From NCBI GenBank assembly GCA_933228895.1, contig OW121849.1, positions 44,672,354 to 44,736,353 on the forward strand: a stretch of 64,000 bases of DNA. Direction: 5' to 3'. The notes under the pieces are model-generated. The model had not been told where the DNA came from. It searched no databases and saw only the letters and a list, made by a program, of their open reading frames with translations. Within the stretch, counting starts at the first letter, position 1. Each line of letters starts with the position of its first letter. The position numbers and the translations under genes are program-made. The stretch comes from Platycnemis pennipes. Its lineage: Eukaryota > Arthropoda > Insecta > Odonata > Platycnemididae. Shown piece by piece: positions 10,489 through 24,720 of this stretch.

Positions 10489-13040
10489 TTTCTGCTGGAG
10501 AAGTGTGTATTCTGCTGGAGATGTGTGCATGTATTACGTTTTTACTTTAAGTGATGTGACTCGAGCTTTTAAATCATATTATAAATTAATATTTCCGAAA
10601 CACTCCCAGTATCCCGAGGTCAATGCGCAGCCGTTTTCATTTATGTAGTTCCATATTAATTTAGGCGTGTTTCTGAATAAAATAGGGTTAGTTCGGGAGA
10701 GAAATTAAATTTTCACTCAAAATAAAAATCGCCATATTTGTTGTTCTTGCATCCATCCTAGCGGTAGAACGCTTTGTTATTAATTCCTTGCAGACATTTC
10801 CCATTGACGTGCTCTAGTTCAATGCGCCCTAGAGAATCGAAATTTAAGGAAGGCGATTTCATACCATCAACATGGATTATGACCGTCTCAAAAATGTACT
10901 CCGTGAGCAAGAAGCGTGAGTACTTTTCCATTCAATATTTTTTTTAAACGTTGAAATCAGATTTTTTGAGTCCATTTCTGGAGTTTTGAAAAAGAGAAGC
11001 TTCTCATCTCTCCTCGTTCCCATTAAAAATATTTTGCTTTTTTTACGTTCTCCATTAGGAGTTATATTAAAATTTTGAAATCGTCACCCGCTAAAAATGG
11101 ATGCCCTTAAAGAAATTGTGTACGCATGATGAATTACCTAGAGTTGCGGGTATAATCTTTGATATTCGCTGTGCACGAGACGGGAAAAATACTTGCGAAC
11201 GTTAAAAACAATTTGCTAGAATGAACACTCGTTTGCGACAACGAGCTAAAATTCAATCGGCGAAAGTTAAGATAAATTTCTTCCATAAATTTATCATTTT
11301 CATCTAAAACTTATATCAATCAATCTTATCAATTTATCAAGGTAATGGCATTTGATGTTGGTTTTACTCTACCAACTTGTGCAGTTAGACAGATATATAA
11401 GGTCTTTGTGTCAATGTTCATTGTTAAAGGTAGGTTTTTAAGGATTCTAGTAAGTAGCAATCAAGTAGCATCGTTGAGTAGCGGTATGCGTTGGTGATGA
11501 GAGCAATTGTTATTGATTAATGCCTCAGTCAAATTTTAAAATCACTCTGCGAATTAATTATTTGTATTCATGAGTTTGAATTGATTTTATGCATAGCTAA
11601 GCACGATCAATGTTTATTTGAACTTAAATGTATTCTCTGCTGATTTCCTCGTCGGTATGATACAGCTCAAAAAAGATACGTGATGAATTGCTCGTCAATA
11701 CTGTCGCATTTTCATTAATGTGCTGATAACTGTTTTTCAAAATAAAAGCAATAATTTCCAGCTGATAAATAATTCAATGCTAGCATTGCGCAAATCATTA
11801 TTGTGCGCGGATAGTCGATTGCTATGAGGATTCATGTAACAACTTAACTTCCCATTACCACAAGTCTGGATGAGGGCTAGAACCTCTGAGAGGTTTTCGT
11901 GTTTATTTTAGAACCTGTGTCATTGCTATTTACCTACGATATAGAGAAAGATGAGATCACGGCGTATCTTCCCCTTGTAATGCTTCCTTTGAGATTCCAT
12001 TATTCGTAGTTTCCTTGGTTTGTAGAATTATTTTTTAAATCCGCCTTTTCAAAATTTCACTTTTTGATAAATTGTATTCGTTCCATTTTGGGTGCACTAG
12101 TGTTGGTGGGAAGAAATTCAGGATAAGAGAGATCTTGATGAAGTGATGGATGATATATGTTCGGTGATACTGACTTGCTTTTTGTGCAAGCGAGAAATTC
12201 AATCCGCTGGGATGTATAAGACACAAAGCATCTCTCAGGTATTTAAACGTAACCTGCTAGTGAAAATCCTGTTACCGATAAGGCACTAAACACATTTATG
12301 CCTCACAGTGGAAGATTAGAGAAGGGAAAATAAAAAGTCTAATAGTTTTTTTGGAACTGCATACTGCGTGATTTTTTGACAAATTGTAGAATAGCACAGT
12401 CGTTTCATCGTGCATTATCATTTGGAGATCACTGTCAACATCTCCGTTGTCTAATTTAGTTTGTTAGCCAAGTTAATAAAACCGGGTTTAACGATTTCGT
12501 GGCATATTACTGTGTATCTTTAGGAGTTCATTATTAAGGCCTCCATTTGGTTCTAAATATATGCAGGATTAAATGATAAGTCAGTTAATTACATAAGCAT
12601 ACTAACTACATAACTTCTTAAATGTGCGTAAATTAACTAAAGTAATGGTGAAGAAGATACATGCATTCTCAATTTGAAACCGTAAATATTAGAACCTAGT
12701 AATTTGAATTGGTATTTCAGTTTGCTCTTTATTTAACGTTGCAGTAATTCTACAGTGCGTACGTTCTTCTAACGTTGCAGTCAGTAACTTGTCATAGTCC
12801 AGTAGAAGGACCAATGAAGGTTTAGGATTAGGTTTTGGGCTACGATGTCACCTTTTTTCTTCTGCAACAATCATTCGAAAACTGGTGTCATTTACATTCA
12901 TGGGTGTCTCTATCATTTAATATAATCTCAAGTTATTGCTGCTGTCTACCAATTGTAACACATTTTTAAGACATAGACGTCATTCAATGACCGACAGCTA
13001 AGGTCATTTGTGTCATCGGAAACAAATGGCCTATTGTGTT
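10489..13040. other. AT-rich DNA without recognisable gene
   Basis: No coding region, RNA gene or transposon end was recognised. Open frames are short and unsupported. Confidence 0.45.
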
Positions 13041-13044
13041 CAGG

Positions 13045-13290
13045 TAGGAATATTTTACGGAACAGAGAAAGATTGGAGTGGAACCCGGCACCTGAATCAG
13101 ACAACTATCAGCAATATTCGCCAAGTGCTCAACGGTTTAATGCACCTTTCAGCGGACAAAGTACTGAACTTGAAGTTCGCACAGCACTCAAGTAAGGCAC
13201 GATATGACATTGAAAACCGCTTTTCCTCTGCTGGGATTCTAGCTCGGGCCCATGGAATTGGAAGCCAGTAGGTACACTACTCCCCGCATC
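13045..13290 (-). mobile_element. SINE-like copy with tRNA-type head
   Basis: On the minus strand, ACTGGCTTCCAATTCCATGG is followed by a degenerate B box (GGGCCCGAGCTAGAATCCC, at 13232-13250). The same order, CTGGCTTCCAATCC then a B box, occurs in the copy at about 28700-28730. The body extends toward 13045. Two overlapping plus-strand frames here (61 and 87 codons) are probably antisense artefacts of the repeat. Boundaries are approximate. Confidence 0.5.
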
Positions 13291-13779
13291 CATTCGATCC
13301 CCAGCTGTAATGCATTACCATTCACGCTGTAGAATAAACGATCCTCGATTTTTCCCACTTTTATACTAATGTAAATGCAAAAAAGTTTCCCGAATCGTGA
13401 ATCTTGAACCGTCACCCCGATTACTTTACAGTCACATTATCTCTAATTCATCAGTCCAGCGACACAGTTACATTCACTATGGCGAAAATGAGATCAGAAA
13501 GATTCTCATTTTAATCCTTTAAGAGGGAGTTAGAATGGAGATCGTTGTTCACCCTTTTGGTTTGTCGTCATCGATATGAATGAAGCCCTTAAGTCCTTTA
13601 AAAATTTGTTATTTAGGTAACCAACTACCAATTTGCTCAATGCCAATTTGCCTGGGTTAAAACTTCTAATTTACACCAGAGTCCCTGTGAAAAATGGTAT
13701 TCCGTAGCGGTAATGATAACGAATGCATTGAATTTTATCTCCTAAGAGCAAATAAAAAAATACAGTCAACACGACCGCT

Positions 13780-14560
13780 CGCGTTGTCGAAACTCAGGTG
13801 TTTCCTGACCGTCACCCGGGGAACCGGTCGTGGACCTTTTACTAAGGCCCACACTGACGTGCGTCCAGAATCCGCGGAGGTGAAGTTGAAATCGATTCCT
13901 CACGCTCTGCCGGTGTTTTTTCGCGGGAGAAGAGGGGGAGGAATGAAATCCTGAATTGAGACAGCTGTCCTACGGAGAAGGAATGCATTAAAGCGATAAA
14001 TGAGGAGGGTTTTTCCCCCGTTTATTTCTTTTTCTTCTCTGCCCCTGCATAGTATTGGACTTGGTTGTTTGCGGAGACGGGATCCTTCTCCTCTTCTCTC
14101 CCACAACTCTCAGTGAGGTCGAGCGTGGAAAGAGATGAGGGTTCGAGAGGAAATTCGAGGAGAGGGCTGCGAGGGAAGCCTTGCAGTTGATCGATAGCCT
14201 CCTACTTCCTCAGATCGGAATCGAGGAGTGGTAGGGTCCTCTTTCCCTACCTTCTTCCCTCCCTCCCCCCTCCTCACCTGATAAAAAAATCGTCATAGGG
14301 AGTTAGGGGAGTACGGGGCGGGCGAAAGAAAATTTTGGGGGGATCACGCTGGTTCCCCGAAGGCACGTGGCGGTCTCAGAGAATGGCTTTTATGCGTGGG
14401 GGGATCATGAGGAAGAAGGGAAATGATGTATACTGAAGAGGTGTGACGCTGGAATGTGACCAGGGTGGTTCACGATCACGCAGAAGGGAACGAATGAATC
14501 GGACGAGGAGGAAGCGATGATAAATTAGTTCCTTGGGTTAGGAGAAGGGCTAAGGAAATT
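13780..14560. promoter_or_regulatory. GC-richer island with GA and CT tracts
   Basis: A GC-rich segment contains CACCCGGGGAACCGGTCGTG, GAGAG-type purine runs (14120-14175) and a pyrimidine run (14245-14278), followed by GGGGCGGGCG near 14317. GAGA and CT tracts are common in insect promoters and enhancers. No clear initiator plus donor combination was found, so its role is uncertain. Frames of 68-86 codons inside it have no recognised motif. Confidence 0.3.
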
Positions 14561-15655
14561 GGGAAATTACCCGAGTATTTTTCACCCATTTTCCGAATAC
14601 TCACAGGTTCCGTGTTTTCGTTTTCACGAACGTATATCCACCCCCTTGTCGCAAAGACAAATTGCGGGGGATTGTGCTACAATTTAACTCAGTACACTGG
14701 AACTGAAGACGTTTCCTCAGAATTGTGGGAGAAAGTTGTGCGAGATTGCAGAATATTCTGCAATGCGTCACTATAAAAAGAGAGTAAGTTCAACTTACTT
14801 AACTATTGGAGGAGAGAGCATGTCTATATGATCATGTGTTAATATTCAAATTATGAGCGCAAATCTAATCATGATTAGTGCGTCGGTGTAAAAATTTAGC
14901 GAAAATGTATTTAGCTGATGAAGTATTTTATCTCTTAAAAATATCTGGGGAAGCAAAACGATACAAGCGAGATCCTCTCTTTCTCAATTCCTTATGTGTG
15001 GCATTCATTATATTAAATGTGCGTTAATACTTATAATTGCGTAAATATCTACTCATAAAACTGCTCACTGATAGTCACAAGTCTCTGAGAGGCTACTCAC
15101 AATTAAAAAAAAACCATTTTATATATTTTGTGTTGTTGGGACAGAGCGATTAAATAGTCGTGATTGAAGAAAGATGCTGCTCAAGCCCTTACTAATTTCC
15201 TTTGTATTATTCATCGCTTGGTATGGATATTTGCGTGCTAATTCTGGCACAATTGAGATTGTGAAAATAAAAACATTCAGAAATATTCAGCTGTCATTCG
15301 TTCCTGTGCCACGGTCGATGGCATAAACTGTTCCTCTTCCAGAAGGAATGGAAGGGTGGCAAACAGGTACACCGGATGTGTCACTTGTCCTTCCAAATTG
15401 AGGCGGAACACCAGATGGCAGATTACGAGAAATAAGATCAGTGGGATGAAGCTTTACGTACGAACCATACTACGGATTAGCTTCGCATGCCAAAGGACGG
15501 ACAAGGGAGATGATGATGATAAAGCAGAGAGCGACTATATGGTAATCGTCTGAGCGATACTGCTGTCAAGTCAATAGATACGGCGTCGTTCGAAAATTTC
15601 TGAAAAAAATAATTATGTAGTATAATCCTGGTGACGATGATCGTTTGATAGGGAA
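14561..15655. other. AT-rich DNA without recognisable gene
   Basis: Nothing recognisable was found. A 65-codon frame near 15356-15553 has no family features. Confidence 0.4.
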
Positions 15656-16150
15656 GAGGAAGTCAATGAAAACTTTTTTTACGGGGGGGTAGGGAAAGAG
15701 GAGAGAAAATGCCCTTTTCTGGGGGAGAAATTGGAGGGTGGGGAAAGGGTGTGGCGAGGTCTGACAAGGGGTTCCGGAGGAGTGGGTGAGGGCACACACC
15801 TGTGACCCCACTCTCCAGCAGTCCGTCACGAGGGCTTGAGGGAGAAAATTCCGCGAGACCCTTTCTCCGTCCCTTTCGCTTGCAATCTCCCCAAATCCCT
15901 TGTCCATCCTTTTTTTTCTCTGCTTCCACCCAACCAAACTATCCCAAAGCTGAAATCTCACCCCATTTTCACCTTCCCGTAAGCCCTTTAATGCGCTGCT
16001 TCACCTTCCCTTTCCGCGCACTTCATCCGGCAGTCGAGCCGTTCTTTCCCTTTCTCTCCATCCGCATTACATTCTTCCTCGCCTCCCTCTCTTATCTCTT
16101 ACTTCGTCCACTAATTCGCCATAAAACTCACAAGTTCTTCCTCTCAATAT
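15656..16150. repeat. Low-complexity island, purine-rich then pyrimidine-rich
   Basis: The plus strand is G/A-rich from about 15670 to 15790 and then C/T-rich from about 15800 to 16120, so strand asymmetry flips in the middle. The biased composition suppresses stop codons and explains the overlapping frames of 88-131 codons on both strands. No protein family is visible in them. Confidence 0.6.
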
Positions 16151-18430
16151 GAAGGCTCTTGCTTTTTTGAGAATGGCCTGAAAGGTGATCTTTCATTCAT
16201 CATGGATGTGTTTGTTTTTGTTGCTAGTTTCACCAGAGTTGATTTAATGCGCGACTAATCTACTTAAAAATATACATAGTGTTCAACTCCCATGAATCTA
16301 ACCATTTTCAAGCACTTTAAACCTGGCTTTTTAAAATTGATTTTGTTTATCTCACTTGAATTCGTGATCAGCTTGAGAAATATACCTACAGTCTTGAGTG
16401 TTTATTTCAAAAGTAAGATTTAGGAATGGATGTGACCATAAATTAAATTCAGTGGTAAGAATTTTTTAAATTTTATTTAATTCCCTTAACTTTAAGGAAA
16501 AATGAAATGTACAAATTTTAAGTGAATAGAAGTAGTAATAAATCCTGCACCACAAGACCGTGAAAAAAGATTTTTAACATCTAACAACCTTTAATCACTA
16601 CAAGCAATCACCCGGTTTCCAGGGCATTTTTCTCTTTTTATGCTTATATGACGCTTTTGGTAGGTCGTGTGTAGTACGCGTACAAATAGGAATATATGCT
16701 TAAAAATGAGAGGTTTGCACGTCTACTAAGTTGAATTTCACGAGGCTACCTGTGTTTGGAGAGTATTATCCAGTTGGTGTTATCTTCTGGGCTATTGAGT
16801 ATTATCTATGCCTATTAATGTGTAGGTATAAGGTAAGTGAATAGACACTATGATTAAAAATATCATTTTCTTCCCACTAGTAATCTCAGTGATCTCCTTT
16901 CCGATTCCCGTTTAATAACTGAAATGGGTAAATAAGAAGCAATTCCAGAATTCCGTGAAAGTGGGAAACTTTATTCGGACTGAGATGGAATGCTTGAGGC
17001 CGATCGAAATATCTGGTTGTTTGGAGGCTGAGGAGTGATACATTGCGAAGAGAATGCGACGTTTCCCCCGGTCAGAGAAAATTGGAAGCTGAGGGCCTTG
17101 GAAAGAGAAAGGAATTCCCGAGGATGCCGAGAGATGGGAAAGATATTTTTCATAAAGACCTCGAGCATTTTTTACTGGATTCCGAGAGTCCATATAATTT
17201 CATGAGGTGATGGGGGTAGATTTTATCATTTTTTTTAAATACCACGGCCACAGAATCGAAATACATTTCTAGGTACTACTTCTTTAAAAGATACTGCAAT
17301 TTCCACAGTCCACTTAGTCCAGAGTGAATCGAATAGAATTTTCATGCCTTTGTGCTACGTAGGAGCCTTTTATGAGCCATGCACCTTTTTTTGTTTCACA
17401 TTCATTGTTTGTGATGATTTTCTTTTGCTTTCAGTCGCAAACACGTTCCTTTAGCTACTTCATTCCCATTCAGTGTGCGAACAGATTCGTTAAGAGAGGG
17501 TGGCCAGACCAAAAATTAATAACTTATCAGAAATAAACGACCTTGGGTTCTTGGGGGCAGTTAGTTGCGTTGCTTAAGCATTACTTCCTGTCTTAAAAAT
17601 GTTGCTACCGACTAAAGATTCGTGTGAATGACATAACTGATATCTCGTGTTTTCTGTCTCTCTTCCTTAAAATTTGGTCTATGTATTTTTTCTTTTATTT
17701 GCCTGCAACTATAATATTCGTTCAAGATACTTTTAGCATGTTGAGTTAATTTCGCCGAAAAGATAATCCACACGCCAGTAATAAGCTTTGATATGTAATG
17801 TCACGAATTATTCCTCCATAGGACTTCCCATATTAATTCACATAACCATGGAACATTGTCTTTAATTTCACGTAGGGATTATTTATCTTCTCCTTCCGTT
17901 ACACACCCTCAACGCCTAACCCTCTTGCACGGTTTTCAATAGATCGAGGTTGGTCGATGAAGCTGATCGCGCTCGATTCGACGTTTTGGCTGGTAAACCA
18001 GTGTTAGCTCTCCAGCTGGAGTGTAATAAAACTTTCAAGAGGAGGCGACTCAATAATGAAAGACCTTCACCGAACACCTTCATAATTCGGTGAGGTGTTG
18101 TACGAGCCACGGGGTCTTTAAAAGCTTTGTGACGACACGTAACAAAGACAGGCGCGAAGACTCAGCGAAATCGAAGCCTGCCAACAAGCGGTAAATGGGT
18201 TAGCGAGCAGTTGACTCACCTCATGTTCGTGTCAAAAAGGTAAGACGACGAGGAAGGATTTTGGAGGCATGGATCAATAAATTCATACCATTAACTCAGT
18301 AAGTCTGGCACATTTATAAACATTTCCTTCACGGGAGGAAGCCAAAAAAATTTGTCTTGAGAAAATTACGTTTAGGTTACATACAGGTACAGGTTCTCTA
18401 GAAGAATTCTATATCTATTTCGCGTCTAGA
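16151..18430. other. AT-rich DNA with two GC-richer patches
   Basis: No gene was recognised. Patches at 16930-17190 and 17920-18190 are less AT-rich and hold minus-strand frames of 93 and 64 codons without recognisable motifs. They could be unrecognised exons or conserved non-coding sequence; nothing in the sequence decides. Confidence 0.35.
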
Positions 18431-18439
18431 GAATTTTAT

Positions 18440-18625
18440 GATCGTCATTGTAGCCAGGCCAATAAAAAGCCGATAAGACCATCATAGGGGCGCGGGTTTG
18501 AATCCCACCTCTGGCATAGGTGGGATGTTTTTCTTAGAACTAGTAAATTAGACAATAGGGTGCCATAAGAGTTAGCTGTTGTAGCACCTAACACTTAAGT
18601 CTACCAACGAGAATTTTAATTTACT
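18440..18625 (+). mobile_element. tRNA-derived SINE-like copy
   Basis: A B box (GCGGGTTTGAATCCC, 18492-18506) lies about 40 bases downstream of an A-box-like TAGCCAGGCCAATAAAAAGC. The downstream body (TAGAACTAGTAAATTAGACA and beyond) runs to about 18625. It is in plus orientation, unlike most SINE-like copies here. The head does not fold into a convincing tRNA. Confidence 0.55.
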
Positions 18626-21600
18626 CTTCTTTGCACTTTATATGTGCATTTATCCTTCTAAAGTGTTAGCACCGGACCGAAAAACATCAATCAACAACAA
18701 CTATTTGGTTTGGGCAATTTTCATTCATGGTAGTAATTCGGTAGGTACTGTTGAAAATTTCTTCCCACACTCGTCTCCTAGTAGGTATTGCTTCGCATTT
18801 CCACCCAATCACCTGGGCAGGTAGTACTATACAAAATTCTTTGATGAAGGCAATGGGAGATATTGAAATATATCTAGTGCAAATAATTTTCTTTTCAGTC
18901 TCATTTTTTCAGTTCGGTTAATTTCAGTTTTTATCTCACGCTCAATAGTGATTTTGAAGGTCTAATAATATTATTATTTGTACAGTTGTATTCTATTTAG
19001 TTTAGGTGATCATAAACGCAAATCACCAGATTCAACGTGCATCATTATAGAACCAGTTGAAGCTTAATACCTACTTAGTGTGTTGCAGGTTTCTCTACCA
19101 GTTTCCCGGTAAACACTCGCAGCTGATAGCAACATTAATATTTCAGTAAAATTTCTTGGACACTTTATTGGACTGTAAAATCTCATGCCTGCTAAAATGA
19201 TCTAATTTTCCCATTGGATCCACTTGCAGGTCAATTTCCCTTTACTCTCTCCCTTGATCCCTTTTTCTTCGTTACATTCCTTGACCCACAGGGAGAGCTC
19301 TCGTTGGACAATCGATACAATTGGTGGTTGCTGCTCCTCCCCTAATTTCGTCATCTCGCCGAGCCAGGCACGTTGTTCCGTAAACGTTGCATCTTACTTC
19401 GAAGACCATCTAGTTGAAGCGGAGATATCTGTTGTATTCCGCTCAAAAATATCTGAAGCATTGACTTGGAATGCGTAGTGAATCGTTCCCATTTAAGAGA
19501 ACCTAAGCCATCGCCTGGATTTAATGTTTCATACGTGGGCTCCCTTGTGAAATGATGAACCTCTATGGACAGGAAAAGGTAGTCACTTACAGTTTTCCGC
19601 TCTCAAGTACTGCCATCCACCTTTCCACTGGTTGATTTGCGGAAATGCCTGCGGTCACAGTGAGTGACCACCGATCGATTTCCATTCCAAAAGACCCTCT
19701 CAACGGCAAAAGCTTTCGACCTACTCCGCCTAAGCGCATCCTTACCGCAATTTTTTTATCCCACGCTTTTTCACACCTGAAATATTCCTGCATTCCAAGG
19801 ATATTTCTTAAACATAGACATGCAACGCTATTCTTAAGCCCAAACATATCGAGGCACTTTTATGAGAGCTGAAGAATGTTTCCGGTCCAATATTTCTATC
19901 TCCATAAGTATAGCCATTGCGTGGAAACAATTAAAAAGCTTATTCAGTTTCATCATCAGACGACAACTTGCGGTTTGACAACCGTTTATCGTTATGCAGT
20001 TCCTTATAGCATATTAACAAGAGTCTATTACAAGTCGCTGTACAATTTGTGCGAAGCGGCATGGATTCGTATCTTTATTTCGATTATTCTCCAAGTTTTC
20101 CTGCAACAACCATCTGTACTTACATTCTACCATGGGATCTACCTCAAGAGTATGCGCGGGCAGGTGATTCCGCAATCATGAATCCATTATTATTAACGCC
20201 TGAAAAATGGGCGGATAAAGTAACAGACGTGTTCTATTAATTTACCAGCTAGACTCCAGGTGTCCATAGCGTTCGTGTGGGATAAATAATGTTAGTAATC
20301 TTAGTTTACAGATTGCATGGGTTTGCGCTCACGTCGATTTAATGAATATTTTGCTAAGTTTTGCACAATTCGACGAACGTTGAGGATAAAAAGAGAAAGT
20401 AAAACAGGTATACATTAGGTATTTAGTTTTATTACGGTTACTCTTTTTTCCGGTATATTTTTCATGGATAATTTCACTCAACCGAGGCTTTCAGTATTAC
20501 ATGTAAAGCGAATATCAGCGGTAAAATTTACCTATAGGTAAGTTAATTATTATTGGAAAATGATTCGTAAACATTTGAAACAATGACAAAGGAATATTTC
20601 CTCACACTTACAGCGTACTCATATTAAATAATCAGTTACATTTACAAAAATATTCTAGCGGCATTCACAACTAAGGAGGCATCGCAACCGATTTGAGAAG
20701 CCAGCAAGCATCTTGGTAGGCACGACATACGGGCTTGCTACTCGCGGGTCTCGTACGGATGATGTTGTTTTTGCACGTGGTAAAACTTAGAATGTTAAGA
20801 TGAATAAATTACTACATTTTTTAAATTTTACGCAAATTTAACGCAAATTTATCTCATGGGTTGTTTCCGCACTAATAGGCGCTTCAGACCGGGAGGAAAG
20901 GTATAAGGATAGGAATGGAAGGGATGGGGATAGGATAAGGTTTGAAGCCAAGCAACAATCTCCAAATATGTAGTTTAAATCAATTAATTTCTGACCAGTA
21001 TTGGTAATAAAATTAAATCCCAGGAGAATCAAATGTACCTATTAACTTTAAAGTCTCCTATGAAAAAGAGTAGCCGTAATAAAACTATAGTTCTCCCTGT
21101 TTATCCCTACTCTTCTTATCATCATCGTTCTACGAAATCCATAAAACGTATCAATAACGTTATTTGTCCTACTTAAACGCTAGAGACACCTGTCATATAT
21201 CTAGTTAATTAGGCCTTACCTTTTAGCTACACGTCCATTATACTGTTCGTGACTACACTACCTATATCACCCCTTAAAACTACCTAATTTACCATGGGAA
21301 TTTATCATGGGAACAGTATTGTCGAACCCGTAGGCCGATGTAGTCGGTGAGGGTTATGGCCGGCAAATTAAAAATCTCAGTAGTATGTGCAAGTCGCCCA
21401 ACATGGTTAGAGTATAGTACCTACCTTCTCATTTGCCGCCTTAGAGTTTCAGACAGTATCAATAAATTCATCCAGTTTGGATTCTGTTCAGTTGAGTTCT
21501 GGTAAGTTCATTGCGCTTTGCTGTCGGTGGTTTTCCATAAATTTCTCCTACCCAGAAAATCACTAAGCATAGGTTCCAGTCCAGACAGTGGCAGAGATTT

Positions 21601-23039
21601 TTCATTAATGTATCGGTTCCCTACTGAGTGATGCTGGAGATCACTTGAATTTCAGCACTCCCACCGATACATGGGACGTTAATTCGTGGACCCCTTGAAG
21701 TCTTTCATTGAGAGCAGGCTTTTCGACGTCGAGGCCGAGTTTCTCTCCTTTTTTTACCCACTCCTCTGAAAAATGGCCAACTCTACCGAATCAACCACCT
21801 ATCCTAAATTGGGTAAATGACCTTAGCCGTGTATCCCTTTCCCAGAATAACTGTCTGATTAGCATACATTTAGCTGCTCGTGTCTTAGGAGACCTCTCCA
21901 GGATTTTAGACCGGGGCGTCCGGTCACGGGTCCCTCCCTACTTGGTTACGGCATTGTATTTGTTTGCAATATTTAGGGATGGGCTTGATGCCAAAAATCC
22001 GGTGCTCGATTCTCGGTAGCACAATTGTCACGATGCCATTATTTTTCCACACATTATAATACCACAATTTAGTGCTGACGCATTAAAATGTATAAGGTAT
22101 TTTTATTTTGCTAGCGTCCTTACTCTTAAATTTTTTTCCACCTGCAAAAATATAACAGCTAATAGCATACCTATTAATAAATATACAGTGTCACCTCTAT
22201 TTTTAGCTGTGAAGAGCCTCCCATGGCCACTTCCACAAAAAAATAGACATGATATTTCAAATTTTGAAATAGAGGAAATGGAAATTATTTTTTAATTGAT
22301 TGGAGAGGGATGTAAGATTGAGGAGGGAGTATCGAAAAATCTCTCTTTTATATCATTAAATGCTTACGTAGGTATCGAAATGAAAATATCGTGGAATTAA
22401 GCCGATAGGTACTCGATATACTCGATCCCCCCCTGTATCGAATGGTGTCGAGGGACCGACAGGCATCGAATCCCATCCCTTGGAATATTCATCTAAATCT
22501 TACCCTGCGAGCCGCTACAGTGGTGCGTGCCTAGGGGTATTATGTCACTAGCCGGAAATTAAGTTTATCTGGAAAAACTATGTTAATTAACACGGTAGAA
22601 TGTGTATTGGGCAATATTATAAATTTGAGAGCAGATGTTCTAACTTCGCTTTGATTCAGCAAAATTATTACAAGTTGATTGACATAAAAAACCACCAAGT
22701 AAGTGAACAAGAATGTGATCACGTATTTCCTCTCCACCTTACTTCCATTTCTTGTCCTCCTTGCGCTCCGCGTCGACTCCATTCCTCCCTGCCATTGTCT
22801 CCGCATCGTTCCTTAAGCCCTGAAGTCCCTGAAGCCTTAAGAATCGCCCTTCACACGAGCGTGCGTGTCGGGAAATGCAAATATTCTTTCCGTCGCCTTG
22901 CAGTGAGCACCGTGTGGTCGGTTGGAGGGGATCACTCGAGAGGCGTTGAAATCGACAAAAAAATATTTATTTTTCACTTTGCATACAAATGCTGTTTCTC
23001 AATTGAAATTTACTAAGATTTGGTTTCAATGTGACCGCG
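18626..23039. other. AT-rich DNA without recognisable gene
   Basis: Short frames (60-138 codons) occur on both strands without recognised motifs. A patch at 19580-19870 is GC-richer and has open frames of 86 and 75 codons on opposite strands; function unknown. A C-rich stretch near 22740-22815 explains part of the 138-codon frame ending at 23016. Confidence 0.4.
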
Positions 23040-23350
23040 GGGGGTTGTGTTTGAATACGTCGGAATTATATCAAATAGGTAACCAAGGAGTCACGTGGTA
23101 TAAACACGAATGTTTCGCAAAACTGGTGTGTTAAAACCGCTGATTACAACCTCATTCATTCTTCACACTTGTCTTTTCTCTCATCTGCAGGCTGTATAGT
23201 CGACACAGATGAGAAAACCTTGAGTGAAAGCAATGATATTGTAACGAGCGATTCAGACACAAAAAATTTGCAAACCATTCGTGTTTGTTCCACGTGACTC
23301 CTTGGTTACCTATTCGAAATTATCCTGATGGTTTTGAAACACAACTACCC
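23040..23350. mobile_element. MITE of a two-copy inverted-repeat family, copy 1
   Basis: The outer ends read GGGTTGTGTTTGAA on the left and, reverse-complemented, GGTAGTTGTGTTTCAAAACC on the right, giving arms of about 80 bases. Both arms contain GGTAACCAAGGAGTCACGTG. The central part carries the short inverted pair TTTTCTCTCATCTG and CAGATGAGAAAA. A second copy lies at 54531-54848. It encodes no protein and the superfamily is unresolved. A 70-codon frame over it is incidental. Confidence 0.8.
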
Positions 23351-24390
23351 TGAAGGCTCCTATAGGTCCTCCTAAATATTTTCAGTTATCCTCCGGTTTG
23401 GTCCGTGAAATTTAGGCTGTGGAGGTCAAAGAAGAAAGGAGTAAATATTTGAAATAAGAAAATAGTAAAATGACAACATACCTCACTATTTATTTATTTA
23501 TTACCCTCACAATATAAAATAGTTTAAATTGATAATAGGAAGGACGTTCATAACAGCTGCGAAATAAACTGTCAAGTCGCACCTTCAAAAACTTTCTCGA
23601 AAATAACATTTTCAGTTTATGCGCTGCTCATCTCTGTGGACTGTTTCAAAAGGAAATTGTGTCTAAATGTTCACCTTGCACATTACAAAGGGGACTGAGA
23701 AGGCGTAAAGAAATTGGTACATTCATATTTATAGAGACAGCTGAGAACTAGCAGAACGCCTTCTTCAAAGCCCTATTAAATTGTCCCATTGATATTAGAA
23801 TGTTTTTATGCACAATTAATACCACGGAAAACATTTTTTTCTTAATTTTTTATTGAAATTTCACTACTGCTGAGACCCAAACATGTTAGAATGTACTGGA
23901 GGAGGCGATTAGTATGTTACGATGTAGCCAGAATGGGGACTCTTGAATAGGATAAGGCCCCACCTACTCCGTTTAAAACGTTGCATTTCGTGCGGACTCT
24001 TATGGTGACTGCATGTATATGAAAACATAAATAACAGTTAAAACGTACCTTAATTTCATCGCAGTGGGGTCAACCTTCATTCCAAAGGCTTGGTATTGAA
24101 TGGAGGTATTAGTGCTTTTGATTCCCATGGGAGGTAATTTCATTCCTAAAACTGGACTGAATATTAACCTATTAAAATTACATATTTGGCGCTTGTTTGC
24201 GTGTTTCGACACCTTCCTCTATTTCTTTGTCAAGTTTTAAAAATGCATTTCATTTTTCATCAGACTACCCTTGAGTTTTACCGTGAGCAAAAACAACTTC
24301 ATTCGTACGAGGATTGCGAGAAGCAAGCCCGTATGCCCGTGCCTACCAAGATGGCTGCTCTGGCTTTTTAAATCAGCTGCGATGCCTCCT
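23351..24390. other. AT-rich DNA without recognisable gene
   Basis: Nothing recognisable was found beyond short unsupported frames. Confidence 0.4.
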
Positions 24391-24720
24391 CCAGTAGGTA
24401 TATTACTACTAACCTCCTTGCTGCGACCTAGCAGTGGAAGCGAATTAAGGGCACGGGTGTGGGATTGTTGTGGAAGACTCACGCGCGCCCGAGTGTAGCT
24501 GGATGGACTCGCGTGCGACCATTGTGTCGGGCGTGAAAAACATTCAGCTTCCTCGCTTCTTTTTATCGCATAGGGTTTTGCGGTTTCCCCCTCGAACTCC
24601 CTCCGATGTCGAAAGCGGAAGTGACCCATCGCGCAGACCTGAGAAACTCACACGCGCCCCCTCCCTCAATAGACATAATTTTATTTCTAAGCAATCTGGC
24701 CTCATGCTGGTTAAAAGGTA
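24391..24720. other. GC-richer patch, function unknown
   Basis: This patch is enriched in CG dinucleotides (for example CACGCGCGCCCGAGTG near 24480) compared with its flanks, and is open in several frames on both strands. I recognise no protein family and no clear splice-site pair. It could be a small regulatory island or an old repeat. Confidence 0.3.

Noticed and set aside
18440..18510. Possible genuine tRNA genes at the B-box sites
   Set aside because: Acceptor and T stems do not pair convincingly at the sites I inspected, and each head continues into a repeat-like body, so I call SINE-like copies.
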